From Acanthaster planci (taxonomy: Eukaryota > Echinodermata > Asteroidea > Valvatida > Acanthasteridae), in contig NW_019091483.1 of NCBI RefSeq assembly GCF_001949145.1, positions 47,886-84,732 of the forward strand: a stretch of 36,847 nucleotides of DNA. The letters are read 5' to 3'. Every line of letters starts with the position of its first letter. The first letter of the stretch is position 1. This document shows positions 1 through 10,160 of this stretch, piece after piece. The notes under the pieces are model-generated. The model had not been told where the DNA came from, ran no database searches, and saw only the letters and a list, made by a program, of their open reading frames with translations. The position numbers and the translations under genes are program-made.

Positions 1-171
1 TAGGATCTCTGAGACCCTCAAAACTAAAACGCTCCCTGGGGCCATGAGCTAGAGCCTTTGCCTGTTGATTTTTCATCAGAATGCAGAAACAGAGAACCAA
101 GCCGGCTATGATCAGGAGGAGAGCAACGCACCCCACTATGATGAGAACTGTCGCCAAAGGTGACAAACCAT
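1..171 (-). CDS. Exon (partial): transmembrane helix and start of cytoplasmic tail
   Basis: Phase-1 acceptor (TTCCAG) at 171. DGLSPLATVLIIVGCVALLL then IIAGLVLCFCILM is a membrane segment of about 26 hydrophobic residues. It is followed by a basic, polar tail (KNQQAKALAHGPRERFSFEG). The frame is still open at the window edge, so the C-terminus is outside. Cysteines at the inner end (LCFCI) are possible palmitoylation sites. Confidence 0.9.
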
Positions 172-617
172 CTGGAATACAAACACAGTGAAGTTTGACG
201 ACATTTTTCCTCCAAAAGTCTGGACAGTGGTACGATTTCACACCGACTTGAATTATTATTTTTTTCACAAAAAGAATTACATGAAATGCAAAACATTCTT
301 CGAGGTAAAGAAATCCGTGCCACTAGTTTGACAAAACACACTAAATGGGTGTTGTATCCATTTACAATTCAACATACTGATTTTAAAAGGGAGAAACCTA
401 AATCTGGGATAGGTGATCAATGGCTCACGGAAATGTGTTGATACTGTACAATAAAGTCCACACCTACGTCTATTCATGTATTCATCACATCAGGATGGTA
501 CCGATGTGCTGGAACCTTCATTGCCTGTGATCTAACACATCACATGCAAATTTCAAAGTCTGCTAAGACATGTTAAAAATTAGTGAGGGAAAGTCATGGC
601 AATGATAAGTCGTATAC

Positions 618-772
618 CTCCTGGAGCAGCTGATGTGGACGGTGTCGATACTGTATCTGTAGACGTTGTAGACGTCGATACTGTAGCTGTAGACATTGTA
701 GAAGTCGGTACTGGAGTCAATGTCGTTGGTACCGGACTTGTACAGTTCTCACCAGTAAACGAAGGTGGACAA
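618..772 (-). CDS. Exon: membrane-proximal EGF second half and mucin stalk
   Basis: A 155-nt exon, phase 2 to 1. SCPPSFTGENC completes the EGF. About 38 residues follow that are almost only Thr, Ser, Pro, Val and Ala, including TSTMSTATVSTSTTSTD, an O-glycosylation stalk. The DNA under it is a 30-nt imperfect tandem repeat (644-733). Confidence 0.9.
644..733. repeat. 30-nt (10-codon) repeat coding the mucin stalk
   Basis: Units at 644-673 and 674-703 are about 27/30 identical (both begin GTCGATACTGTA on the plus strand). A third, more diverged unit is at 704-733. The unit is a whole number of codons, so copy-number change would keep frame. Confidence 0.8.
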
Positions 773-1024
773 CTAAAACGAAAGTTCAAATGAATTTACA
801 TGTTTACCTATTTCATATTTCTTGGTGTTAATTATTACCACTATAGCACCTTCAAATGAAGTTTTACTCAGTCTTAAATGCACATTAAGTGGATCGTCCA
901 GAAGTAAAGAACTCTTCCATCCCCTATACAATGTCATCAAGATGTACACAAGTGAAACCTGTGGTAAAAACATTAACATTTGTCCACTCCGTATCTGCAC
1001 ACCTTGTTCCTAACGAGATATTAC

Positions 1025-1097
1025 CTGCAGGTAAGCTGCGGGCCAAAAGTGGATCTTTCACAAATTCCACCATTTTGACAAGTGTCTGCTGTGCAGT
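1025..1097 (-). CDS. Exon: membrane-proximal EGF, first half
   Basis: A 73-nt exon, phase 1 to 2: DCTADTCQNGGICERSTFG then PQLTC. It holds the first four cysteines; the codon split AG/T joins it to SCPPSFTGENC of the next exon. Acceptor CCGACAG, donor GTAATA. Confidence 0.88.
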
Positions 1098-1363
1098 CTG
1101 TCGGTAAGTCTAGTAAAACAGAGAAACAGAGACAAAAATGACAAGGACATTAATGCGAATACTTCAACACCTTACAAAATATACATAAAAGTCATGACGA
1201 GTGTATCTGAGCTGCACATTTTCTAAGCACTCTAGTCAGTGAACCACGTTCGTGTTCGATTTGCGAAGTTTACTTCTCGCAAAGGCCTGTATTTTGGATG
1301 GCAATCCGGCTATTCCAAGAAAAATTTAAATACCGCCTGACAGTTTAAGAACAATAATATTAC

Positions 1364-1580
1364 CTGTTACCACGACGGAGTTGGGTATAATGGGAATAGT
1401 TCCACCGTCACTTGTTATTGCACCACCATCTTCTATCACTCTCCTGATGGCGTCTGCCGCCGGAAGGCTCCCTTGGAATGCTACTGCTGAGCTCACAACC
1501 ACGCTCCCGCTTTTCATACTTATGACTTGCACCGAAAACACACGCTCAGTTGTTGCACTTCCCCTCAGTCCATTCAAGAT
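1364..1580 (-). CDS. Exon: SEA domain 2, C-terminal half with GSVVV motif
   Basis: A 217-nt exon, phase 0 to 1: ILNGLRGSATTERVFSVQVI then KSGSVVVSSAVAFQG. G-S-V-V-V is the classic SEA autoproteolysis site (cut between G and S, shown for MUC1), predicting a two-chain non-covalent product. The rest forms a helix (DAIRRVIEDGG) and the final strand. Confidence 0.93.
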
Positions 1581-2354
1581 CTGACAAGTGACAGCAACAA
1601 AGGATAATAAGCTAGCAATATCTTTTCGGACAGCAATTTGTTAATAGAGAGGTGGATTATGGAACTGAATGAATCTCACATGAAAGCTTCCTCACTGTTC
1701 TCAGTAGTTAGTAGTATCTTTACATCAAAGAATCGCGTGGGGGATGGTCTTTGGCAGGTGAAGACGCAGTTTTTATGCAGTTTGTGCCGGACTAAATTCA
1801 AGACTGCGCAAAGCTCTGCAAGGCGCATTTTACAAAGTATGATTTTAGCCGCTTTAAACAGACTGCCGGTTTTGGAGAGTATTTACTGGAATACTTCAAA
1901 TTTTCCTCGTGTGCGAAACAATAAAAAAACCCAACCCACTGCAATTTATTAACCAAAAGCCCAATTTCTCAACAAAATTGCAATTATCAGATTACCCCTG
2001 GCCCACGAGGCTCTGAAGTTCCCGCACGAAACTGCACTCATGGCTTGCTGTAAATACTCTTCATTAGAAGCGCACAAAATGTTGTTCGTTTCTCCTCCTT
2101 TACGTACGATTTCAAAGGTGGAACAACAAGGGCCATAATTTCATCCAGCCTCATACACAGCATGTGCTACAGTGAACACTTTCATTGGTATCTAGTAGCA
2201 GGACGTGCGCATGGGGCTTTGTAACAATTGTATTTATGGAAATAAAGGTAAGAATACTCATTGTACAGATTCGCAATTTGCATCAAATTTTACCAATGTT
2301 GAGAAATAAGTCACAACTGTAAATAGGGCATCCGAAAATTAGCTGGTGTATTAC

Positions 2355-2464
2355 CCCTGAAGTAATTCTTCCAGCAAATTGCTTTGACGCAGCCGCTGTT
2401 GGGTTTTCGTATTCGGAGATGAAGTTCACATTTAGTATGAAAGTGACTTGCACTGCCTGGCGTT
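2355..2464 (-). CDS. Exon: SEA domain 2, N-terminal half
   Basis: A 110-nt exon, phase 1 to 0: ERQAVQVTFILNVNFISEYE then AASKQFAGRITSG. Beta strand and first helix of SEA. Acceptor GTTTCAG, donor GTAATA. Confidence 0.88.
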
Positions 2465-2627
2465 CTGAAACAAAAAACAATTTTTTGTGATGTCAGCTAA
2501 GCATCCATTCTACGGTTATTCTATCATGATTTTCATGTGACCTTATGTGGGTTTTCTCCCCTAAAAAACTTATGTTTCTTAATGTATTTCAAAAATCAGG
2601 AAAAAAAATTGAATGGAAATAACATAC

Positions 2628-2768
2628 CTCTACATGAATTGTCCCCGTTGTCAAAGAAACCTCGTTGACTTCTGCATTGGCACTGGAAACGAACGTCATT
2701 GCTAACTGGTAGACAGTACTGCCCCGTCCCGCTACACAGAGAGTTGCCTGATATACACGGACTTGTAA
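2628..2768 (-). CDS. Exon: divergent EGF-like module
   Basis: A 141-nt exon, phase 1-1, 47 residues: SPCISGNSLCSGTGQYC then FQCQCRSQRGFFDNGDNSC. Six cysteines. Similar modules sit directly before SEA domains in other membrane mucins. Confidence 0.88.
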
Positions 2769-2904
2769 CTAAAAGCAAAGAATAGGAGCCCATAAAATGA
2801 CTGAAATTTGTTTTGTCAAGCAGGCAAATCAACATGAACGTCTTTTAGTTATTTCTGTAAAGGCCTGCATTTATCAATTGACAGAGGCTTTCTCTGCACA
2901 TTGA

Positions 2905-2985
2905 GAAAAAAAGGTCTCCTGACAACAGTGCCAGCTGTCCGAAACGTTGAGTATCCTCAGGTTCTTTTCAAAACCACACATACTC
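2905..2985 (+). repeat. Decayed hammerhead-like motif, Penelope-type repeat, copy B
   Basis: In the intron at 2769-3405. CTGACAA (2919-2925), an ACAG/CTGT hairpin (2925-2938), GAAACGTTGAGT (2941-2952), then GGTTCTTTTCAAAACCACAC. It aligns with copy A at 17231-17321 on the other strand. The core has A where hammerheads need G, so it is probably inactive. Confidence 0.5.
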
Positions 2986-3405
2986 ACAAAAAAGAGACGT
3001 CATTACATGGTGCTGCCACAAACCTTTTACGTAATTTACTTTACGCGTTCAGAACTATTATGTAACTCATCTTCTAGGTGAAACTGACCATTGATTGGTT
3101 AAAATATAACTAAGAGGACACTGAAAATGTCAGAATGGGAAAAACCTGTGTTAAAAAGTTGTACAATGTTTTTTGGCTGAGTAATGTGCAAAAACCTTCT
3201 TGGCATGAAAATCTTTCCGGGTGGGTGAAAAAATTCAAAATGAAATGCTATTCAAATGTTGCATTCGTTACCACCTGCATTATAAAGAACGAAAAAAACC
3301 ACAAACGGAAGCTTTTAGTTTAATGTATATAAAATCATAAATTACACTTGTACTGAGAGACCTCTTGGTCGAAACAGTAAACTAGAAATCTTTTACATAT
3401 GCTAC

Positions 3406-3507
3406 CTTCGCAAGTTCGTCCAGCGTATTCATATGGACAAACACACTCGCAGAAGTTTGCAGAAAATGAACCTCCATTCAAGCAACTAGATGAAGACAGA
3501 TCGCAAC
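3406..3507 (-). CDS. Exon: divergent EGF
   Basis: A 102-nt exon, phase 1-1, 34 residues: SCDLSSSSCLNGGSFSANFC then ECVCPYEYAGRTCE. Intermediate between the short array and an ordinary EGF. Confidence 0.92.
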
Positions 3508-3836
3508 CTGATGCATACAAGCAATGCACAAACACAGAAACCACAAGACAGAAGCATGTGTTATTAGGGATAGTGATCTTCAAAAAAATAATTTTGAGAA
3601 CCAGTCGGTGATCTTGAAAATTGGTCTTAGCAGTATAACAAGTGTTTCACCTACAGCTATAGGCCCACGGGAGACAGTTTTGCTGAACAAATATTGTAGT
3701 ATGCTCCAAAATTAAGTTTATCAAGCAAGGAGAAATAACAACCATTAACGCTAAGGCACGAACTCAAAGCTGAAAATTATTATTTTCCGCTGGATGGGCC
3801 AGAGTTTATTTTAATAGCCTTTTTATGCAATGTTAA

Positions 3837-4469
3837 CTACCCCTGAGGTTTTCGGCAAAAGTTTTGAACCCCCCGATCTACCCCACTCAGACGTAGCCTA
3901 AAACACATTTGAAGCAAGATATGGGACGGACAGAGCCCCCTTCCGCCTTTGTGCTTGTCACTGTTTGACTGGAATATCAGGAATTCTTTACAGACTTCCA
4001 GGGAGGGATGTATTAGGTAACAATAGTCTACAGTGTGTATATGAATTTGACAGGTTAGGGGGTACCCCTCTGTCTCATATCTTGCCTGGTATACTAAAAC
4101 ACGGTGTTGTTCTGCCAGGAAGAACCCACATGCCTGGGAACAAATAAGTACCATGAATTCCTGCCTTTTTATTCCTGGTTTTTGCAATCTTCTGATTGAC
4201 AAAGGATGGTGAGATTTGAGATACTTATTGTTGGCTGGAGTGTCATGGGGGTTGTTGGCCTCAGTTATAAATATATGTGAAAAATAGGGAGAACCAGAGT
4301 TGGATTGCATAATTAATTTTTTTGCATTTATGCATGTATTTATTCTTTTACTAAGACATTTTGATACAGGATTGCGTACGCCGAACATGCTAATTATACT
4401 CAGTCCCCATGTACATTTAAAAAGAGATCTTAATGCAAGGATGCATGGATTTTTTTCTCTCAGTGTCAC
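3837..4469 (-). other. Unusually long intronic open frame (210 codons)
   Basis: Lies in the intron at 3508-4595. The translation (for example GGRGLCPSHILLQMCFRLRL) matches no family I know and has no splice context joining it to the gene. It may be part of a transposable-element copy or a chance frame; not called as a gene. Confidence 0.25.
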
Positions 4470-4595
4470 GCACGGTTTAGGGAAATCTGTGGTCTTTCAG
4501 TGAGTCTTATCATCCTTTCAACTGCCTGCATCCTACAAGTTCCCATTTGTAACGCTATTCATCACGGTGTGAAATGCCTGGTTTAGTGTTATTAC

Positions 4596-4688
4596 TTGAG
4601 CAGTTGGTTCCCTTCCAACTCTGACTGCATGAACACTGGCAGGCGGCCGCGTCAAGTGTTCCATTATTCAAGCAGGTCAAGTCGCAAT
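4596..4688 (-). CDS. Exon: short EGF-like module 7
   Basis: A 93-nt exon, phase 1-1: DCDLTCLNNGTLDAAACQC then SCSQSWKGTNCS. NGG is NNG here. The split codon at its donor (GTAATA) is A rather than the G used elsewhere, so the next exon starts with Ser. Confidence 0.92.
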
Positions 4689-5291
4689 CTACAAGAAGAA
4701 TTAAAAGAGATCATCGGTATGTACATTTTGAACTGATTTTAGGACGATCGCTTCCTTTTGTACTCAAGGCCAAATTTAGGGGGCTGCACCCCGTGTTTGT
4801 CAATGACGTGTGCTTGCTCCCAAGTTTTGTTAGGCGCTTTCAACTAGCGCTAAAGTGGATTCTTTTACAGAGATGCATATTCTATGAGCTGAATCGAGTC
4901 TAGTCTAGTTTATCACACAGCATTCATGCAAGTAGTACAGAAAGATCTAGATAAAGCATGTAATTCACGAATATCCCACAGAGTAAATCTATGTGTACAA
5001 TGTTCTGTTCAACCAGGATGTAACTGCCTTACAGCCCCTGGGCACAGGTCTCCGTGTCACCTAACTTTACCCTGACTACATGGCGCAAATTGATTCACGC
5101 TTCGACCATTAAACAGCGGGAAAGAACTCGAATATTGAGTAAAATTACATACAGGCAACATCAATGCAACTAGATGATAAGAACGAGTTCCAAAGGTTTA
5201 CAAAATTAATTGTTGACTGAGCCAAAATATCCTGTGACAGAGTCAACAATTTCATCTGAAATCGTGATTTAAAAGTTTCATTAAAACTCAC

Positions 5292-5381
5292 CTGAACAGG
5301 TAGTTCCAGTCCAGTTGTCAGAACATGAGCACTGACACGTTTCAGCATTGCGTTCACCATTTACACAATTCAGTGGACACT
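5292..5381 (-). CDS. Exon: short EGF-like module 6
   Basis: A 90-nt exon, phase 1-1: ECPLNCVNGERNAETCQC then SCSDNWTGTTCS. One residue shorter: the NGG motif is reduced to NGE. Confidence 0.93.
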
Positions 5382-6078
5382 CTGTAAAAAAAGTGAAATG
5401 GATACTCGTCATTTTATACCACCTCCAATGTGTCTGTTTTCCCACTCCTTTTAACATCCGTATTTGAAATTCAGTTTTGGTCATTTCAAAATTCTACGTG
5501 AAATTCTATTATTCATTACTGACCTTCCAAAACATTAATTATGGTATATAAAGAGATAGCGACCTCGAACCTTGTCTTGGTCACAGGCGGAACGAGAAAA
5601 CCTTCAAGTGCTATAAACATGCCAAAATCAAAGACAACCTGTTAGTTTTAACCTTTCACGATCTTTATCGAATTCCTTAATCTTTGGAATAGTTGAGCGC
5701 TTTGTCAGCTGAGGTTATAAACGTTTGCACGACAAGCAGACGTCCGGGGATTTTTATAACATGATCACTTTTCAAAGTATTGTACACAACAAAAGAAGGG
5801 TCAGGTGTCAGTGTCAGGTCGTTAAACTTACTACGTATTTCTATTCCACATTCTTGAACTGTTCTACACTTTGATATTTTGGGTCTAATTTCCTGGATAA
5901 TTTAGTTCTAGACATTAAAATACACTTCTCAAAACCGGGATTATGTTTTGGTTCTCCAAGGCCTAAGGGTAAGTTGCACACACATGCATGAATATCTTTT
6001 TTTTTTTTTTTGGTTGTTTTAAAAAAATTCTTTAAGATTTTTAAAAAAATCCCGAAGCTGCTACAAATATGCGTTTAC

Positions 6079-6171
6079 CAGAGCAGGTATTGCCCATCCA
6101 GTTTCCGTCACATGCACACTCGCATGCTGCATCGTTCCGGGTCCCACCATTCCCACAGGATAGTTGACAAC
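6079..6171 (-). CDS. Exon: short EGF-like module 5
   Basis: A 93-nt exon, phase 1-1: GCQLSCGNGGTRNDAACEC then ACDGNWMGNTCS. Acceptor GTTGCAG, donor GTAAAC. Confidence 0.94.
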
Positions 6172-6946
6172 CTGCAACAAAATTACCACTCCTCTATCGA
6201 ACTTTATCTGTAATTTGGAGACTGTTTTCAACATTCGAAAGAAGGCATCCTTGTTTTTTCATAATCATATATCAAACCATTCACGAGCGGTGTGATTTAT
6301 ATTTGCAAACATTACTCTGAAAATGTGGCCAAAATCAGTGTCGCCTATCCCCAAAGCCAAGGTCCTAAGAATGTGAACGGTCACGTTTGATGTCTTAATA
6401 AACCTTGCAAAATTTCCCTTATAATGATTTAAACTTTAGTTTTAGTACCATGAAAAGCGAATATACAACAGTGCGGACACCCAATCATAGAGGTGCGTCT
6501 TTCAACTTAGCTGTGTTAGGCTGGTTGCTTTGTTGTTCGTTCAATGCTTTTCCATTTTTTTCAAATTATTCATAGCCTTGAATTTTGCTTATTCGTGGAC
6601 CAGTGAAAACAATCACTATTTCTCCAGCTGATAAATATCTGTATGTAGATCAGGCAGGGTGTGATATCAAATCAGCCATGTGCCAAGCATAATCGGTGAA
6701 ATTAATTTCAAAGCAAAAGAAGATTATTCCAGTATTGGACTGAATATCCCTGAAGACTACTCATAAGCTCAACTGTCAATAAGTGGATTTTGTCACAAGG
6801 TCAATGCAACTACTTCTTTCGTACCACGTCCAACCATAATCGATTGTGGATGGTACAGTGTTGCAATGCAAAGGATTATGTGCTTAATACCAATGCAGAT
6901 GCAGACAGCAACGAGGTCTCTAAAGTTACACGTGCATGACACCTAC

Positions 6947-7039
6947 CAGAACAGGTGTTTCCGATCCAGTTGCCTACACATGCACACTGACACGTCTCTG
7001 AGTTGAGCTGTCCACCATTCACGCATGTCAATGGACATA
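6947..7039 (-). CDS. Exon: short EGF-like module 4
   Basis: A 93-nt exon, phase 1-1: VCPLTCVNGGQLNSETCQC then ACVGNWIGNTCS. Very close to modules 2 and 5. Confidence 0.94.
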
Positions 7040-7497
7040 CTGTTTACAAAAGAACATGCTTATAAGTATCTAAATGACAATCTGCTACCTGTCAATTTCA
7101 TGGTGAATACAAGATTTTGGCTGCCGGTTGACAAAGACTAACAAAGAACAAGCACTCCTGTGAAGGAAGATGCACTGTTAAAAAATCCTCTTGAGTATAC
7201 AGTATATGTATGGCGTAACACAACGATAAATTCCCATTCCTGCAGATAAATAGAACAAGCTACAAACGGAATGGAATTCAAAATAACATTAATGCAAACT
7301 ATCCAATAGCACCGGTAAAGTAAACGCTCACCAGTCAATATTCTTACAGCCATGACAAAAATAAATCAAATAAATCAATAAACATAAACGAGAACAAACG
7401 TGAACACAAATTATAAACTGTATATGTGTAACTGAATGCAAAACGATATTTTCATTTTTATTTCCAGGAGAAAAGAGAAAGGAACTGGTTTGGTTAC

Positions 7498-7596
7498 CTG
7501 AACAATTTGCGCCTGTCCACCTCTGATTTGGGTCACACGTGCACTGGCAGGTATCCTCATTCAGTGTTCCACCATTTAAACATGTAAAAGGACACG
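7498..7596 (-). CDS. Exon: short EGF-like module 3
   Basis: A 99-nt exon, phase 1-1, 33 residues: ACPFTCLNGGTLNEDTCQC then TCDPNQRWTGANCS. Two residues longer in the last loop than its sisters. Confidence 0.93.
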
Positions 7597-7868
7597 CTGC
7601 ACAAAAATCCAATATGCAGCAGTGAAAGACAGACGAGCACTATTTATCAGATTGTATTGTAATATATTACGGTTCGATAATGCTTTGTCTTTTTCCCCAT
7701 GCTAAAGGGAGATTATTTACTCCATTTTTCCAAGTGTTTCTTTCTGACATTACACATAACCTCTGAACCATAAAGGATTTTTATCAGTGGCCCAAATTTA
7801 ATGCCCAATATATGTTTTTTTAATTTCCATGTTTTTATTTGTTGGTTGATTGTTTTGTTGGGGTGTAT

Positions 7869-7893
7869 GTTTGTTTGTTTGTCTGTTTGCTTG
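7869..7893. repeat. GTTT simple repeat
   Basis: Imperfect GTTT/GTCT tetranucleotide run in the intron at 7597-8431, within a T/G-rich tract starting near 7815. Confidence 0.85.
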
Positions 7894-8431
7894 GGATTGC
7901 TTGTTCAATTTACGTGCCTTTTGCTCTTATCTAATCATCTTAAGAACTAAAGCAAGCATTTGCTAAAACATCTGATTTCACTATCATTTCCTGATATTTC
8001 ACGATCCATTCTTTAAAAACTGCCGACTGCATTTTATTAGACAGTAAATTTTAATTTGTAGCCAAATCTGTAAATTTAAGTTTGTTTATCGGGAACAAAA
8101 GAAAACTCCACATATCTTTCTAATTATGTACACTTTCGTGATGATTTTTTGTTTGCCTCATAAAATTTACACACTGCACAGAGATAACTGTGTATAACAA
8201 ATGAACATGTATTCTACGTAACGTACTTAAGGCCTTTCAATAACTTTACTAGCTGGCAAAATTACACACCACATTCCCATTGTTTGAAGTCCTCTCTTTA
8301 CAGATGACGAAGGCATTAGAACATTGAGAAGTGAACATGTTACTTTTAGGTCCAAACAGTTTGGACCTACATTTTTCTTTCCAGTGGCGTACTGATTTTC
8401 CTATGCTCCAACTTCCTGTTATTTTTCCTAC

Positions 8432-8491
8432 CTGTGCATTGACAAGTCTTGGTATCTAGGTTCTGTCCGGATGGGCAAGATATGTTGCAGA
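8432..8491 (-). CDS. Exon: truncated short EGF-like module (four cysteines)
   Basis: A 60-nt exon, phase 1-1, 20 residues: VCNISCPSGQNLDTKTCQCT. It matches the first two thirds of the neighbouring modules but lacks the C-x4-W-x-G-x2-C part. The difference is exactly 33 nt (11 codons), so the frame is kept. Acceptor TTTGCAG and donor GTAGGA are intact, so it looks spliced rather than dead. Confidence 0.8.
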
Positions 8492-8654
8492 CTGCAAAGT
8501 GCAAGAAATAGGAATTTTGACAAACGAATCTCTACAATCGTTGATATATTTTTTTTAACTCACTAGGTGTTGTTTTCACCTATTTACAGCTCTGTATCAT
8601 GCTACATTTTGAGTGGCATTCAGTCAAGAATTCTGCCCGACACCTTATAATTAC

Positions 8655-8747
8655 CTGTGCAGGTATTTCCAATCCAACTGTTTACACATGAGCACTGGCA
8701 GGTAGCCGAGTTCCGAATTCCACCATTCATACAGTTCAGTTGGCAAT
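8655..8747 (-). CDS. Exon: short EGF-like module 2
   Basis: A 93-nt exon, phase 1-1: DCQLNCMNGGIRNSATC, QCSC, then NSWIGNTC. Only 133 bp from module 1. Confidence 0.94.
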
Positions 8748-8880
8748 CTGCCAATAATAAAATGGTTGACATGACATTAAAGATAGAGATAAGAGCTGAG
8801 CACTCAAAGTTTGTCAAACTTGCCTTAAAAAAGGCCCAATAAAATGTAAAACGATACAATTCCAATGTTATAAAACTAAC

Positions 8881-8973
8881 CTGCACAGCTAAGCCCGCTC
8901 CAGTTTTCAGCGCACATGCACGAGCATGCTTCAAGATCCCGAGTACCACCATTGTTACAAGAAAGTGTGCAAG
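8881..8973 (-). CDS. Exon: short EGF-like module 1
   Basis: A 93-nt exon, phase 1-1, 31 residues: ACTLSCNNGGTRDLEACSC then MCAENWSGLSC. First of a tandem set with pattern C-x3-C-x-N-G-G-x7-C-x-C-x-C-x4-W-x-G-x2-C. Donor is GTTAGT, slightly off consensus. Confidence 0.92.
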
Positions 8974-9403
8974 CTATTTGGAAAACACATTCATATGATT
9001 TTTATACAGGATGATAATTGTTGGCCATCTTTAAACTGCACAAAATGTGGTTTACAGATGACCAACGGGGTGGACTATGTCTATATCCTCTAACCTTACG
9101 TACATAATATACATAAGTAAATTATGATATTTAACGCAAAGAAAACCAATCATACAAGCCAATTCATTCAGGAACATGCATTGTTAACATCTCACGGAAT
9201 CTTTTATAATACATTGTGTAAACTTTATTGAGTCATTAGTTTTATTCAGTTTTATTCGAGGTTTTCATTTCTTGAATGGTATTTAGTTAATCGTCTCAAA
9301 TATATTGCAAGGCATCGAACTCAACGTGTCATTGGTACAGGTACACATATCATTAAAACTCAAAGTTTTCATTCTTTCGATACCCAATACACTTGACACT
9401 TAC

Positions 9404-9523
9404 CCTCCTCACAGTTTTGTCCCATGAATCCAGTAGGACAGCTGCAACTGTAGCCACGTACTGTGTTCAGATTATCGTTACAAGTTGCTCCGTTTGTGCA
9501 GTCGTTGTCCATTTGACAAGGTG
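9404..9523 (-). CDS. Exon: EGF
   Basis: A 120-nt exon, phase 1-1. APCQMDNDCTNGATCNDN and GYSCSCPTGFMGQNCEE. Six cysteines. Donor GTAAGT. Confidence 0.94.
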
Positions 9524-10040
9524 CTGAGGATATTAGAATATATCTGGTGTGAGTTGACTTTTATAGCATGACCATATTGGGATGATGGGACTATGAGGAT
9601 TATTCTCAAATGTTTTCTCAAACGTAGGCAGCCTTCAAACCTCCTACTGCTTACCCTACTTTAACAGTACAGTAAAATTTTGCTTTCTCTTAACGAGTGT
9701 TTTCTTGATTTTTTTTCAGAACAGGATGAGGAGCCGTTACCCAAGAAATAAAAAGAGGGCCCTCAAACACACAGATGGTACAAGGTAAATCCGTGATACT
9801 AGTTGGCCCGTACAGCACAAGTTGTTGAAACAAGGTACTCTCAGTCTTATAAAGTAGAAATACCTCAGAGAGGCGGATCATCCCAATTGCCAAACTTTTC
9901 AACGGCTGCATTATCTCCGACACATGACTTGTTAATTTCAGAAGTTTAAGATTATGAACCTTCTTTTGCTCTGCTACTTCATTCAAAACCCCAACCTTCA
10001 TCCTGTTCCTGGCACATAACAACTTCTTGGGGAAACTCAC

Positions 10041-10160
10041 CAACTGTTTCGCATTGAGGCCCACTGAACCCTCGACCACAAGTACAAGTGTAGCCGGTAT
10101 TTGATGTTGAATTTATAGCGCATTGCCCATCGTTTTCACAGGGATTGACATCGCACGGTC
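10041..10160 (-). CDS. Exon: EGF
   Basis: A 120-nt exon, phase 1-1. GPCDVNPCENDGQCAINS and GYTCTCGRGFSGPQCE. Six cysteines, Notch-like spacing. Confidence 0.94.

Larger units (their letters stand above)
172..2627. other. Introns of the 3' part
   Basis: Introns at 172-617, 773-1024, 1098-1363, 1581-2354 and 2465-2627. Nothing recognised beyond splice signals. A plus-strand open frame at 1638-1952 has no gene character. Confidence 0.6.

Noticed and set aside
596-793. Plus-strand Val/Asp-rich frame
   Set aside because: It is the antisense shadow of the mucin-stalk repeat, which fits splice sites and protein context on the minus strand.
1638-1952. Plus-strand frame of 104 codons
   Set aside because: Intronic, no domain, no splice or start context; composition looks random.
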